NCBI GenBank assembly: GCA_020846105.1
Contig: JADLEN010000350.1
Span: 1-5,329 of the forward strand
DNA: 5,329 nucleotides
Reading direction: 5' to 3'
Origin: Chitinophagaceae bacterium
Lineage (GTDB): Bacteria > Bacteroidota > Bacteroidia > Chitinophagales > Chitinophagaceae
In this document: positions 1 through 5,329 of the stretch, in pieces
How the letters are laid out: each line of letters opens with the position of its first letter
Numbering within the stretch: position 1 is the stretch's first letter
Translations under genes and position numbers: made by a program
The notes under the pieces: generated by a model
Database searches by the model: none
What the model saw: only the letters and a program-made list of their open reading frames with translations
What the model was told of the DNA's origin: nothing

Positions 1-329
1 TGTGGCTGCATCACCAATACAGGAAAACGATGCTCTGTATTATCGGGCATATCATCCTCGTACACTACATGCAGTATTATATTTTCGTAGGCCTTATTAT
101 TTTGATGCTTATGTTTGTACCAGTCGCTAGTCTTGAGGTGCAGCTCCACACTACCAACAAGTATCGTGTCGCCTACTTTTACTTTTGCTTCTTCAAAGTC
201 GGGGCCTGCGTTGCTGTTGAGCTTACCCGGCTTTATCACCGTTATGGCTTCGCTAGCGGTAGAGGCTAGTTGGCTACTTTCGTATAAGGAGTATTGCCAA
301 ATAAACTGGAAGAATTGCTCGTTGAACAT
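1..329 (-). CDS. DUF2851 family protein, N-terminal part (runs off left edge)
   Basis: Translating the minus strand from the ATG at 329-327 gives 109 uninterrupted codons to the window edge, so the C-terminal part is missing. The protein starts MFNEQFFQFIWQYSLYES. It contains the pattern I associate with the Bacteroidota DUF2851 family: PGKLNSNAGPDFEEAKV (residues 34-50), VGSVELHLKTSDWYKHKHQN (58-77) and KAYENIILHVVYEDD (79-93). No signal peptide or membrane segment is seen. Full-length members are, from memory, a little over 400 residues, so about a quarter is visible. Function is unknown; the conserved Asp, Glu, His and Trp residues could suggest a metal or nucleic-acid role, but that is speculation. 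The gene lies 24 bases downstream of pyrF on the same strand with no hairpin between them, so co-transcription is likely. There is no Shine-Dalgarno-like sequence before the start, as is usual in this phylum. Family assignment is from recognition, not a search. Confidence 0.85.
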   Translation of the reverse strand, partial: MFNEQFFQFIWQYSLYESSQLASTASEAITVIKPGKLNSNAGPDFEEAKVKVGDTILVGSVELHLKTSDWYKHKHQNNKAYENIILHVVYEDDMPDNTEHRFPVLVMQP

Positions 330-353
330 GGGCAACAATGGGGATCAAAAGGG

Positions 354-1154
354 TTATAGATATAAAGCCATTTCTTTTTGATAATCTGCAGCCGCCTGTC
401 CTGCGCGCTCGGCAAAGTCTTGCCCGGTAGATGCATAGATAACCCCGCGCGAGACATTTATGAGAATGCCTGCATCTTTGTTCAGCGTGTTTTGGCATAC
501 AGTAGCCACATCGCCACCTTGTGCGCCCACACCGGGTATCAGAAAAAAGTGGTCTGGGCAAATGCTGCGCACATGTGCTAGCTGCTCTTTGCGCGTAGCG
601 CCTACTACAAACATAATATTGTCTGGGCTACCCCAGCTACTTACCTTGTGCAGCACATGCTCATACAAAGGTTTCCCATCTATTATTAGGTGCTGAAAAT
701 CTAGGCTGCCTTCGTTGGATGTGATACCCAAAACAATACCCCACTTACCCGCAAATTGCAAGAACGGGGCTACGCTATCTTTGCCCATATAAGGCGCTAT
801 GGTCACACTATCGTAGTCGTAGGTTTCGAAAAAGGTTTTGGCATATTGGGTAGAGGTATTGCCAATATCGCCACGCTTGGCGTCGGCTATAGTAAAGATA
901 TTTTTAGGAATATAGGCTAGTGTTTTGGCCATGCTCTGCCAGCCTTGCACACCATATGCTTCGTAAAATGCGGTATTGATCTTGTAGGACACTGCATAAT
1001 CTTTGGTAGCATCTATTATTGCTTTGTTGAAGGCAAATAGGGGGTCGGGCTCTTGCAGCAAGTGTTTGGGTATCTTGTCTAGGTCTGTGTCTAGGCCCAC
1101 ACACAATACAGATTTCTTGCTTCTTATTTGCGCTATCAGTTCTTTTCTATTCAT
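354..1154 (-). CDS. pyrF: Orotidine 5'-phosphate decarboxylase, type 2 (PyrF)
   Basis: This cytoplasmic enzyme decarboxylates orotidine 5'-phosphate to UMP, the last step of de novo pyrimidine synthesis. The protein has 266 residues from the ATG at 1154, normal for the longer type 2 subfamily. Visible motifs are VLCVGLDTDLDKIP (16-29), SYKIN (56-60, probable active-site Lys58), the signature DAKRGDIGNT (91-100, holding the Asp91-Lys93-Asp96 catalytic array), the phosphate-binding IPGVGAQGGD (206-215) and NVSRGVIYAS (233-242). The frame stays open upstream to a TTG at 1208. That extension is A/T-rich, lysine-rich and covers the likely promoter, while MNRKELIAQIRSKKSVLCVG is a typical N terminus, so I use 1154. 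The gene is divergent from the zinc-ribbon gene and is followed closely by DUF2851. No truncation or missing catalytic residue is seen. Confidence 0.97.
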   Translation of the reverse strand: MNRKELIAQIRSKKSVLCVGLDTDLDKIPKHLLQEPDPLFAFNKAIIDATKDYAVSYKINTAFYEAYGVQGWQSMAKTLAYIPKNIFTIADAKRGDIGNTSTQYAKTFFETYDYDSVTIAPYMGKDSVAPFLQFAGKWGIVLGITSNEGSLDFQHLIIDGKPLYEHVLHKVSSWGSPDNIMFVVGATRKEQLAHVRSICPDHFFLIPGVGAQGGDVATVCQNTLNKDAGILINVSRGVIYASTGQDFAERAGQAAADYQKEMALYL

Positions 1155-1170
1155 ATATGCTGTTGAAGAT

Positions 1171-1180
1171 TGCAAGGTAC
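1171..1180 (-). promoter_or_regulatory. Possible -7 element for pyrF
   Basis: Read on the minus strand the bases are GTACCTTGCA, close to the Bacteroidota -7 consensus TAnnTTTG but one T short. Transcription would begin roughly at 1165, giving a leader of about ten bases before the ATG at 1154. The region upstream is an A/T tract, and no TTG lies at the usual -33 spacing (the nearest, at 1208-1206, is too far). This is a weak match. Confidence 0.3.
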
Positions 1181-1227
1181 AACGTTTTTTATTTTTTAGT
1201 TTTACCAAGCATTGCTTTTAGATGTTT

Positions 1228-1235
1228 TACATTTG
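1228..1235 (+). promoter_or_regulatory. Candidate Bacteroidota -7 element for zinc-ribbon/rodA transcript
   Basis: TACATTTG is an exact match to the Bacteroidota -7 consensus TAnnTTTG. It lies 36 bases before the ATG at 1272, so transcription would start near 1242 with a leader of about 30 bases. The -33 box is not convincing: TTG at 1212-1214 is too close, and the T-rich bases at 1200-1203 are only a loose match. Confidence 0.45.
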
Positions 1236-1271
1236 TGGTTTTATTACTCAAAGATTTTAGATTAATAGTAA

Positions 1272-1526
1272 ATGGTAAAATGCTGTCAAAGTTGTGGCCT
1301 ACCCTGGAACAAAGACCCTAATGGTGGGGGCACCAATGCCGACTTGTCTTTGAGTGATACCTATTGCAGCTATTGTTACCTTCAAGGGCAGTTTGTACAG
1401 CCCAGCTGGACAGCCAACGATATGCAAGCTTATGTAATCAAAGTCTTGGCCAAAAAAGGTGTGCCCGAGTTCATGGGCAAGATGCTTGTCAAAGGCATAC
1501 CAGACCTTGCCCGTTGGAAAAAATAA
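1272..1526 (+). CDS. Small zinc-ribbon protein (PF12674-like, function unknown)
   Basis: This 84-residue soluble protein has two CxxC zinc knuckles: CQSCG with Cys5 and Cys8, and YCSYCY with Cys32 and Cys35. Between them is the glycine-rich DPNGGGTNAD (15-24). The second half carries the conserved pattern FVQPSWTANDMQAYV (41-55) and ends KGIPDLARWKK. This is the layout of the 'putative zinc ribbon' family I know as PF12674, found widely in Bacteroidota and Firmicutes; the length is normal for it. The four cysteines should bind one zinc ion. The biological role is not known, and binding of nucleic acid or protein would be a guess. The ATG at 1272 is the only sensible start, since the first Cys knuckle begins four codons later. 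rodA follows after 27 bases on the same strand, so the two are probably co-transcribed from the candidate promoter at 1228. Confidence 0.9.
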   Translation: MVKCCQSCGLPWNKDPNGGGTNADLSLSDTYCSYCYLQGQFVQPSWTANDMQAYVIKVLAKKGVPEFMGKMLVKGIPDLARWKK

Positions 1527-1553
1527 CCCTTTTACAAACACACTTTCTTTATA

Positions 1554-2885
1554 ATGATGACCAATAGTACCGGTAGCAACAAATCCTTGTTCAACAGAAT
1601 AGACGCTGGCCTAGTATGGCTATACCTATTGCTGGTAGTAGTGGGCATTGTGGCTATCTTTTCGGTAGAGTACCGCAGTACAGACCCCTCTATAATAATG
1701 ATGAGCAAGAGCCACACCAAGCAAGCCATGTGGCTAGGCATCTCCTTATTTGTAGGGCTTATTATCATCTTCACCGACAATAAATTTTTTTCTTCCATAG
1801 CCTTCATCAGCTACCTTATTTGTTTGTTGCTACTGGTGGTCACTATCTTTTTTGGGGTACCTATGAAGGGTTCTCACTCGTGGCTATCTATTGCAGGCAT
1901 TCGTTTTCAGCCGGGCGAGGTAGGCAAGATTTTTACCTCCTTAGCACTTGCCCGCTACCTATCGCTGAGCGATACCAACTTTAAGCGCACCAAAGACCGC
2001 CTCATAGGCATTGCCATTGCTGTAGTGCCTGCCATCCTTATTATTCTCCAAAACGAGACTGGCCTAGCCCTTGTCTATTTTTCTTTTATCTTAGTAATGT
2101 ACCGAGAGGGCTTGCCAAACGGCATACTTGTGGCCATCTTTGCCCTAGGCTTTCTTACCATTGCTAGCTTGCTGCTTAGCCATCTTACTATCTTTATTAT
2201 CATTGCGTTGGTTACAGGTAGCATTGCGCTCTTGGCTAGGTTCACCCTGCGGCGCGATGCTACTGCACGTATCATTCTTATTGGTTCTTTTGTTTTCTCC
2301 ATTCTCTTTTCGCAAGTGGCCATTCCTTTTGTATTCAAGAATGTGCTCAAAAACTACCAGATAGAGCGTATCTATACCATGCTGGGCCAAGATGTACCCT
2401 CTGAGTATCAGAAGCGAGACAGCAACCCCAACGGCAAGAAACGAGACACTGGCTACAATGTGCGCCAATCTATGATAGCCATAGGCTCGGGCGGCCTCTG
2501 GGGCAAGGGCTACCTCAACGGTACCTCTACCAAAAACTCTTTTGTACCAGAGCAAAACACCGATTTTATCTTCTGCTCCATCGGCGAGCAGTTTGGCTTT
2601 CTCGGCAGCTTTGTAGTGGTGCTACTGTATATAGGGCTGCTGCTGCGTATTGTCACCATTGCCGAGCGACAAAAGTCCGACTTTAGCCGCGTGTATGGCT
2701 ATTGTGTTGCCGCGGTGCTCTTTTTCCATTTTGCTATCAATGTATCTATGACCATAGGGCTAGCACCCGTCATAGGCATCACACTACCTTTCATCAGCTA
2801 TGGTGGCACCTCTTTGCTCTCTTTTAGCATCCTTATTTTTATACTTATAAGGCTAGATACAGAAAGACATTTGATGATACATTAA
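1554..2885 (+). CDS. rodA: Rod shape-determining protein RodA (SEDS glycosyltransferase)
   Basis: RodA is the integral-membrane SEDS polymerase that joins lipid II into glycan strands during cell elongation, working with a class B PBP2 and the MreBCD scaffold. The 443-residue product has about ten hydrophobic segments, starting around residues 17-38, 57-75 and 79-101. SEDS signatures are GSHSWL (106-111, Trp110 matching the essential Trp of B. subtilis RodA), FQPGEVGKI (118-126), QNETGLALVYF (166-176), TGYNVRQSMIAIGSGG (299-314), VPEQNTDFIF (331-340, with Asp337 at the catalytic Asp262 position of E. coli RodA) and LPFISYGGTS (411-420). The YNVRQS, GKG and PEQxTDFIF pattern fits RodA better than FtsW. 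The protein is longer than E. coli RodA (370), partly through a charged insertion near 279-298. Two ATGs are adjacent, at 1554 and 1557; either may be used. No mreBCD or mrdA gene is in the window; the upstream partner is the zinc-ribbon gene. Confidence 0.95.
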   Translation: MMTNSTGSNKSLFNRIDAGLVWLYLLLVVVGIVAIFSVEYRSTDPSIIMMSKSHTKQAMWLGISLFVGLIIIFTDNKFFSSIAFISYLICLLLLVVTIFFGVPMKGSHSWLSIAGIRFQPGEVGKIFTSLALARYLSLSDTNFKRTKDRLIGIAIAVVPAILIILQNETGLALVYFSFILVMYREGLPNGILVAIFALGFLTIASLLLSHLTIFIIIALVTGSIALLARFTLRRDATARIILIGSFVFSILFSQVAIPFVFKNVLKNYQIERIYTMLGQDVPSEYQKRDSNPNGKKRDTGYNVRQSMIAIGSGGLWGKGYLNGTSTKNSFVPEQNTDFIFCSIGEQFGFLGSFVVVLLYIGLLLRIVTIAERQKSDFSRVYGYCVAAVLFFHFAINVSMTIGLAPVIGITLPFISYGGTSLLSFSILIFILIRLDTERHLMIH

Positions 2886-2972
2886 GCCCCACCCCCCACT
2901 TTTTCACCCCTTCCTGCTGCTAGCTTATTGCTCCTATTGTCCTACTTTTACCTCCTTTAAAATACTTCTTTT
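2886..2972 (+). other. C/T-rich, G-poor spacer between rodA and the peptidase gene
   Basis: By hand count this 87-base gap has 35 T, 33 C, 13 A and only 6 G, and the last 33 bases have no G. I see no stem-loop followed by a T-run, so there is no intrinsic terminator. A C-rich, G-poor, unstructured transcript is the kind of sequence Rho loads on, so it could end the rodA message; equally it may be simple intergenic DNA. TACTTTTA at 2943-2950 is a poor -7 candidate for the downstream gene. Confidence 0.4.
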
Positions 2973-5150
2973 ATGCGCAACATCATTACCCTTTTGGCCC
3001 TAGTACTTATAGCTACTAGCGGCATGGCACAAGACTCTAAAAAAGATATTACCCTAGAAGACATCTGGAAAAAAGGCACCTTCCGTATGCGCGCTGTGCC
3101 AGGCTTCAATGCCATGAAAGATGGCCTGCGCTATACCCAGCTAGATGCTAGCAAAGACCAGCAATCTATTGCTATCTACAACCTAGCCACTGGCACCAAG
3201 CAGTCCGTTATTTTCGACAACAATAGCCACAAGTACCAGGGCCACACCCTCTCTATTGCCGACTATAGTTTTAGCGAAGATGAGACCAAGCTGCTGCTAC
3301 TTACCGAGCCACAAAACATCTACCGCCGCTCGGTACTTTACAAAACCTACGTTTTCGATATTGCTACCCACAGCATCACCCAGGTGCACAGCAGCAAGGT
3401 ATTGCACCCTAGCCTTAGCCCAGACAATAGCAAGATAGCCTACGTGCTAGAAAACAACCTTTACTACCAGCAACTAGCCACTGGCGCCACCACACAAGTC
3501 ACCAATGATGGCGAGCGCAACAGCATTATCAACGGCAATTGCGACTGGGTGTACGAAGAGGAGTTCGAGTTTACAAAAGCATACCAATGGTCGCCAAAGG
3601 GCAACTACCTGGCTTATTACCGGTTCGACGAGCGCCAAGTGCCCCTATACACCATGACCCTTTACGACAGCCTATACCCCACCCCATACCAATACAAGTA
3701 TCCCAAAGCTGGCGAGCCCAACGCCACCGTATCTATACACATACACAACATAGCTAGCGGCACCACCACCCTAGCCAATGTAGGCACCGAGACAGACCAA
3801 TACATACCCCGTATCAAGTGGACACTGCAAGACAATAGCCTGTGTATATACCGCATGAACCGTTTGCAAAACAAGCTAGAGCTACTACTAGCCAACGCCA
3901 CCAATGGCAGCACCCACATCATTTTTACCGAAGAAAACAAAGCCTTTATAGAAGTCAACGACAACCTAGAATTTCTCCAAGACCAGCAATCATTTATCTA
4001 CAACTCCGAGCGCAGCGGCTACAACCACCTCTATCATTACAACTATACCACCGCCCGCCACACAGCACTTACCAGCGGCAATTACGACATCGAAAACATA
4101 GTAGGCATAGACCACAAAGCGCAGCTAGTATACTACACCGCCGCCCAAGCATCGCCCCTGCAGCGCCAGCTATACGTAGTAGGCTTCAACGGCAAAGCCC
4201 GCCGCAGCCTTACCCCTACCGCAGGCACCCACAGCATCACCCCTTGCCAAGGACTCCGCTATTTCTTAGACAAGCACAGCAGCCTTAGCAGCGTGCCCAT
4301 ATACACCCTCATAGACGCTAGCGGCCGCACCATACGCACCCTCGAAGACAACCACGCCCTAGCCGCCACCATGGCCCAATACCGCCTAGGCAACATCCGC
4401 ACCACCACCATACGCGGCACCGATGCCCTGCTCAACGCCTGGATGATAACCCCACCAGACTTCGACTCTACAAAAAAATACCCCGTACTCATGTACCAAT
4501 ACAGCGGCCCAGGCTCGCAAATGGTAGCCGACAAATTTCCTGTAGGCGACTATTTCTGGCACCAAATGCTCGCCGCCAAAGGCTACATCATATTCTGTGC
4601 AGACGGTACAGGCACCGGCTACCGAGGCGAAGCCTTCAAAAAGAAAACCTACCTACAACTAGGCAACCTCGAAAGCAACGACCAAATAGCCGTAGCCCAC
4701 AACCTAGCACAGCTACCCTATATAGATGCCAACAGAATAGGCATCTGGGGATGGAGCTTTGGCGGCTTCATGAGTAGCACCTGCATGCTCAAAGGCAATG
4801 GCACCTTCAAAGCAGGCATAGCCGTAGCCCCCGTCACCAACTGGCGCTACTACGACAATATCTATACCGAACGCTACATGCGCACCCCACTAGCCAACCC
4901 CCAAGGCTACGACAATAACGCCCCCGAGCACATGGCAGCCGGGCTACAAGGCTCCTTCCTACTCATCCACGGCACTGCCGACGACAACGTGCATTTCCAA
5001 AACTCCGTAATGCTAGCCGAGCAACTCATACAAGCCGGCCACCCATTCCAAGACGCCTACTACCCCAACAAAGCCCACGGCATCAGCGGCGGCAACACCC
5101 GCCTGCACCTCTACACCCGTATGACCCAGTTTATCCAAGATCACCTCTAA
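2973..5150 (+). CDS. Secreted dipeptidyl peptidase IV (S9B serine peptidase)
   Basis: This peptidase removes N-terminal dipeptides ending in proline (or alanine) from peptides outside the cytoplasm, aiding protein catabolism. The 725 residues match the usual 720-740 of bacterial DPP IV. Residues 1-19 form a signal peptide (MRNI, hydrophobic core, GMA|Q); Gln, not Cys, follows, so it is not a lipoprotein. A beta-propeller domain (PF00930 type, about 90-450) carries YRRS with Arg118 at the human Arg125 position and DWVYEEEFEF (191-200), the double-Glu motif that binds the substrate amino terminus. The C-terminal alpha/beta hydrolase domain (PF00326, about 510-725) has YQYSGPGSQ (Tyr510, oxyanion), GWSFGG (Ser595), HGTADDNVHFQ (Asp670) and NKAHGISGG (His702), so the catalytic triad is complete. 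From memory it closely resembles Porphyromonas gingivalis DPP IV; the related prolyl tripeptidyl peptidase is the main alternative. Codon third positions shift towards C and A along the gene. It is probably transcribed alone, judging by the spacers on both sides. Confidence 0.94.
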   Translation: MRNIITLLALVLIATSGMAQDSKKDITLEDIWKKGTFRMRAVPGFNAMKDGLRYTQLDASKDQQSIAIYNLATGTKQSVIFDNNSHKYQGHTLSIADYSFSEDETKLLLLTEPQNIYRRSVLYKTYVFDIATHSITQVHSSKVLHPSLSPDNSKIAYVLENNLYYQQLATGATTQVTNDGERNSIINGNCDWVYEEEFEFTKAYQWSPKGNYLAYYRFDERQVPLYTMTLYDSLYPTPYQYKYPKAGEPNATVSIHIHNIASGTTTLANVGTETDQYIPRIKWTLQDNSLCIYRMNRLQNKLELLLANATNGSTHIIFTEENKAFIEVNDNLEFLQDQQSFIYNSERSGYNHLYHYNYTTARHTALTSGNYDIENIVGIDHKAQLVYYTAAQASPLQRQLYVVGFNGKARRSLTPTAGTHSITPCQGLRYFLDKHSSLSSVPIYTLIDASGRTIRTLEDNHALAATMAQYRLGNIRTTTIRGTDALLNAWMITPPDFDSTKKYPVLMYQYSGPGSQMVADKFPVGDYFWHQMLAAKGYIIFCADGTGTGYRGEAFKKKTYLQLGNLESNDQIAVAHNLAQLPYIDANRIGIWGWSFGGFMSSTCMLKGNGTFKAGIAVAPVTNWRYYDNIYTERYMRTPLANPQGYDNNAPEHMAAGLQGSFLLIHGTADDNVHFQNSVMLAEQLIQAGHPFQDAYYPNKAHGISGGNTRLHLYTRMTQFIQDHL

Positions 5151-5190
5151 CACAGCTACCACCACCCCCCAAAAAAAGCAAAACCATTTG
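5151..5190. other. Low-complexity tail after the peptidase gene
   Basis: Directly after the stop codon is an A/C-rich stretch containing C6 followed by A7 (5165-5177). On the minus strand this is a T-run followed by a G-run, without a preceding stem. I see no gene and no convincing terminator here. Confidence 0.4.
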
Positions 5191-5329
5191 GGCGCTCAGC
5201 TATTACCTTACTATTAAGCTTTGGGTCTCGGGCTGTTGCTTGTACTCCGCCCCAAGGCCACCGCCGCAAAGGCTTCAGCGGGGTACAGCTGCCATCCCGC
5301 GCAGACTCAGCTTTGGGTGCTGCTATTAA
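5191..5329. repeat. Probable intergenic interspersed repeat with internal hairpin (runs off right edge)
   Basis: This non-coding stretch is more GC-rich than the other intergenic DNA and is strongly patterned. GTACTCCGC (5242-5250) pairs with GCGGGGTAC (5278-5286) over nine positions with one G-T wobble. An inner arm, 5254-5259 with 5271-5275, pairs with one bulge, and an outer arm, 5238-5241 with 5287-5289, adds three pairs. AGCTTTGGGT occurs at 5217-5226 and 5309-5318; CTATTAA occurs at 5211-5217 and 5323-5329; CTCAGCT occurs at 5195-5201 and 5306-5312. The minus-strand words GGATGGCAGC and ACAAGCAACAGCCCG look to me like a kind of repeat seen between genes in Bacteroidota, but this is memory, not a search. 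No T-run follows the stem, so an intrinsic terminator for the peptidase gene is unlikely. Confidence 0.5.
5238..5289. other. Imperfect inverted repeat (long hairpin)
   Basis: The arms are 5238-5259 and 5271-5289, with the loop at about 5260-5270. The core is nine consecutive pairs (5242-5250 with 5278-5286, one of them G-T). There is a small internal loop (5251-5253 against 5276-5277) and a single-base bulge at 5257 in the inner arm and at 5240 in the outer arm. It would fold as RNA from either strand, although the wobble pair favours the plus-strand transcript. Confidence 0.6.

Larger units (their letters stand above)
1155..1271. promoter_or_regulatory. Divergent intergenic region, pyrF / zinc-ribbon gene
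   Basis: This 117-base A/T-rich gap lies between two start codons pointing in opposite directions, so it must hold the 5' control signals of both transcripts. One clear candidate promoter element lies on the plus strand and a weaker one on the minus strand; both are listed separately. I see no strong inverted repeat that would suggest an operator, and no riboswitch-like structure. Neither start has a Shine-Dalgarno sequence; the bases before each ATG are A/T-rich, as is common in Bacteroidota. Confidence 0.6.

Noticed and set aside
30..381. Overlapping plus-strand open frames at the left end
   Set aside because: They are antisense to the truncated DUF2851 gene, whose conserved motifs are on the minus strand.
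1155..1208. N-terminal extension of pyrF from a TTG codon at 1208
   Set aside because: The extra 18 residues are lysine-rich, come from A/T-rich DNA that overlaps the probable promoter, and precede a typical PyrF N terminus starting at the ATG at 1154.
2145..2555. 136-codon minus-strand open frame inside rodA
   Set aside because: It is antisense to a clearly conserved SEDS protein and shows no recognisable motif.
3842..4288. 148-codon plus-strand open frame inside the peptidase gene
   Set aside because: It overlaps the DPP IV coding region in another frame. Its product is a low-complexity mix of Arg, His, Pro and Gln caused by the C-rich codons of the real gene.
5238..5289. Intrinsic terminator for the peptidase gene
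   Set aside because: The stem is imperfect with internal loops, lies about 90 bases after the stop codon and is not followed by a T-run.
5193..5329. Frames without stops on both strands over the terminal element
   Set aside because: The plus-strand frame lacks an ATG and gives a Pro/Arg/Cys-rich low-complexity peptide; the minus-strand frame enters from the edge and has no family pattern. The hairpin and repeated words fit a non-coding repeat better.
1..5329. Defence system, mobile element, CRISPR array or RNA gene
   Set aside because: All open frames with recognisable motifs are housekeeping or metabolic genes. I saw no transposase, integrase, regular spacer-repeat array, tRNA cloverleaf or rRNA sequence.

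Overview
The window looks like a chromosomal housekeeping segment from a member of the Bacteroidota. The evidence is a DUF2851 protein, a type 2 PyrF, a small PF12674-type zinc-ribbon protein and a secreted dipeptidyl peptidase IV very like the Porphyromonas type. In addition, Shine-Dalgarno sites are absent, starts are preceded by A/T-rich leaders, and one good TAnnTTTG-type promoter element is present. I cannot place it below phylum; a Chitinophaga/Sphingobacteria-like lineage is a guess from the protein style and the moderate GC content.

Layout. On the minus strand, running leftwards, are pyrF (1154 to 354) and, 24 bases further, the N-terminal 109 codons of a DUF2851 protein cut by the left edge. 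A 117-base A/T-rich divergent region (1155-1271) separates these from a plus-strand run: a small zinc-ribbon gene (1272-1526), rodA (1554-2885) and a secreted S9B prolyl dipeptidyl peptidase (2973-5150). An 87-base C/T-rich, G-poor spacer lies between rodA and the peptidase. The last ~140 bases hold no credible gene but contain an imperfect long hairpin and short repeated words. This looks like an interspersed intergenic repeat.

Function. The genes do not form one pathway. PyrF makes UMP; RodA polymerises peptidoglycan glycan strands for the elongasome; the peptidase trims proline-containing peptides outside the cytoplasm; DUF2851 and the zinc-ribbon protein have no assigned function. The zinc-ribbon and rodA genes are close enough (27 bases) to share a transcript. 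I found no defence system, mobile element, CRISPR array, tRNA or rRNA. The points most worth a second look are the terminal repeat-like element, an apparent excess of the tetranucleotide CTAG, and a change in codon third-position usage along the peptidase gene.
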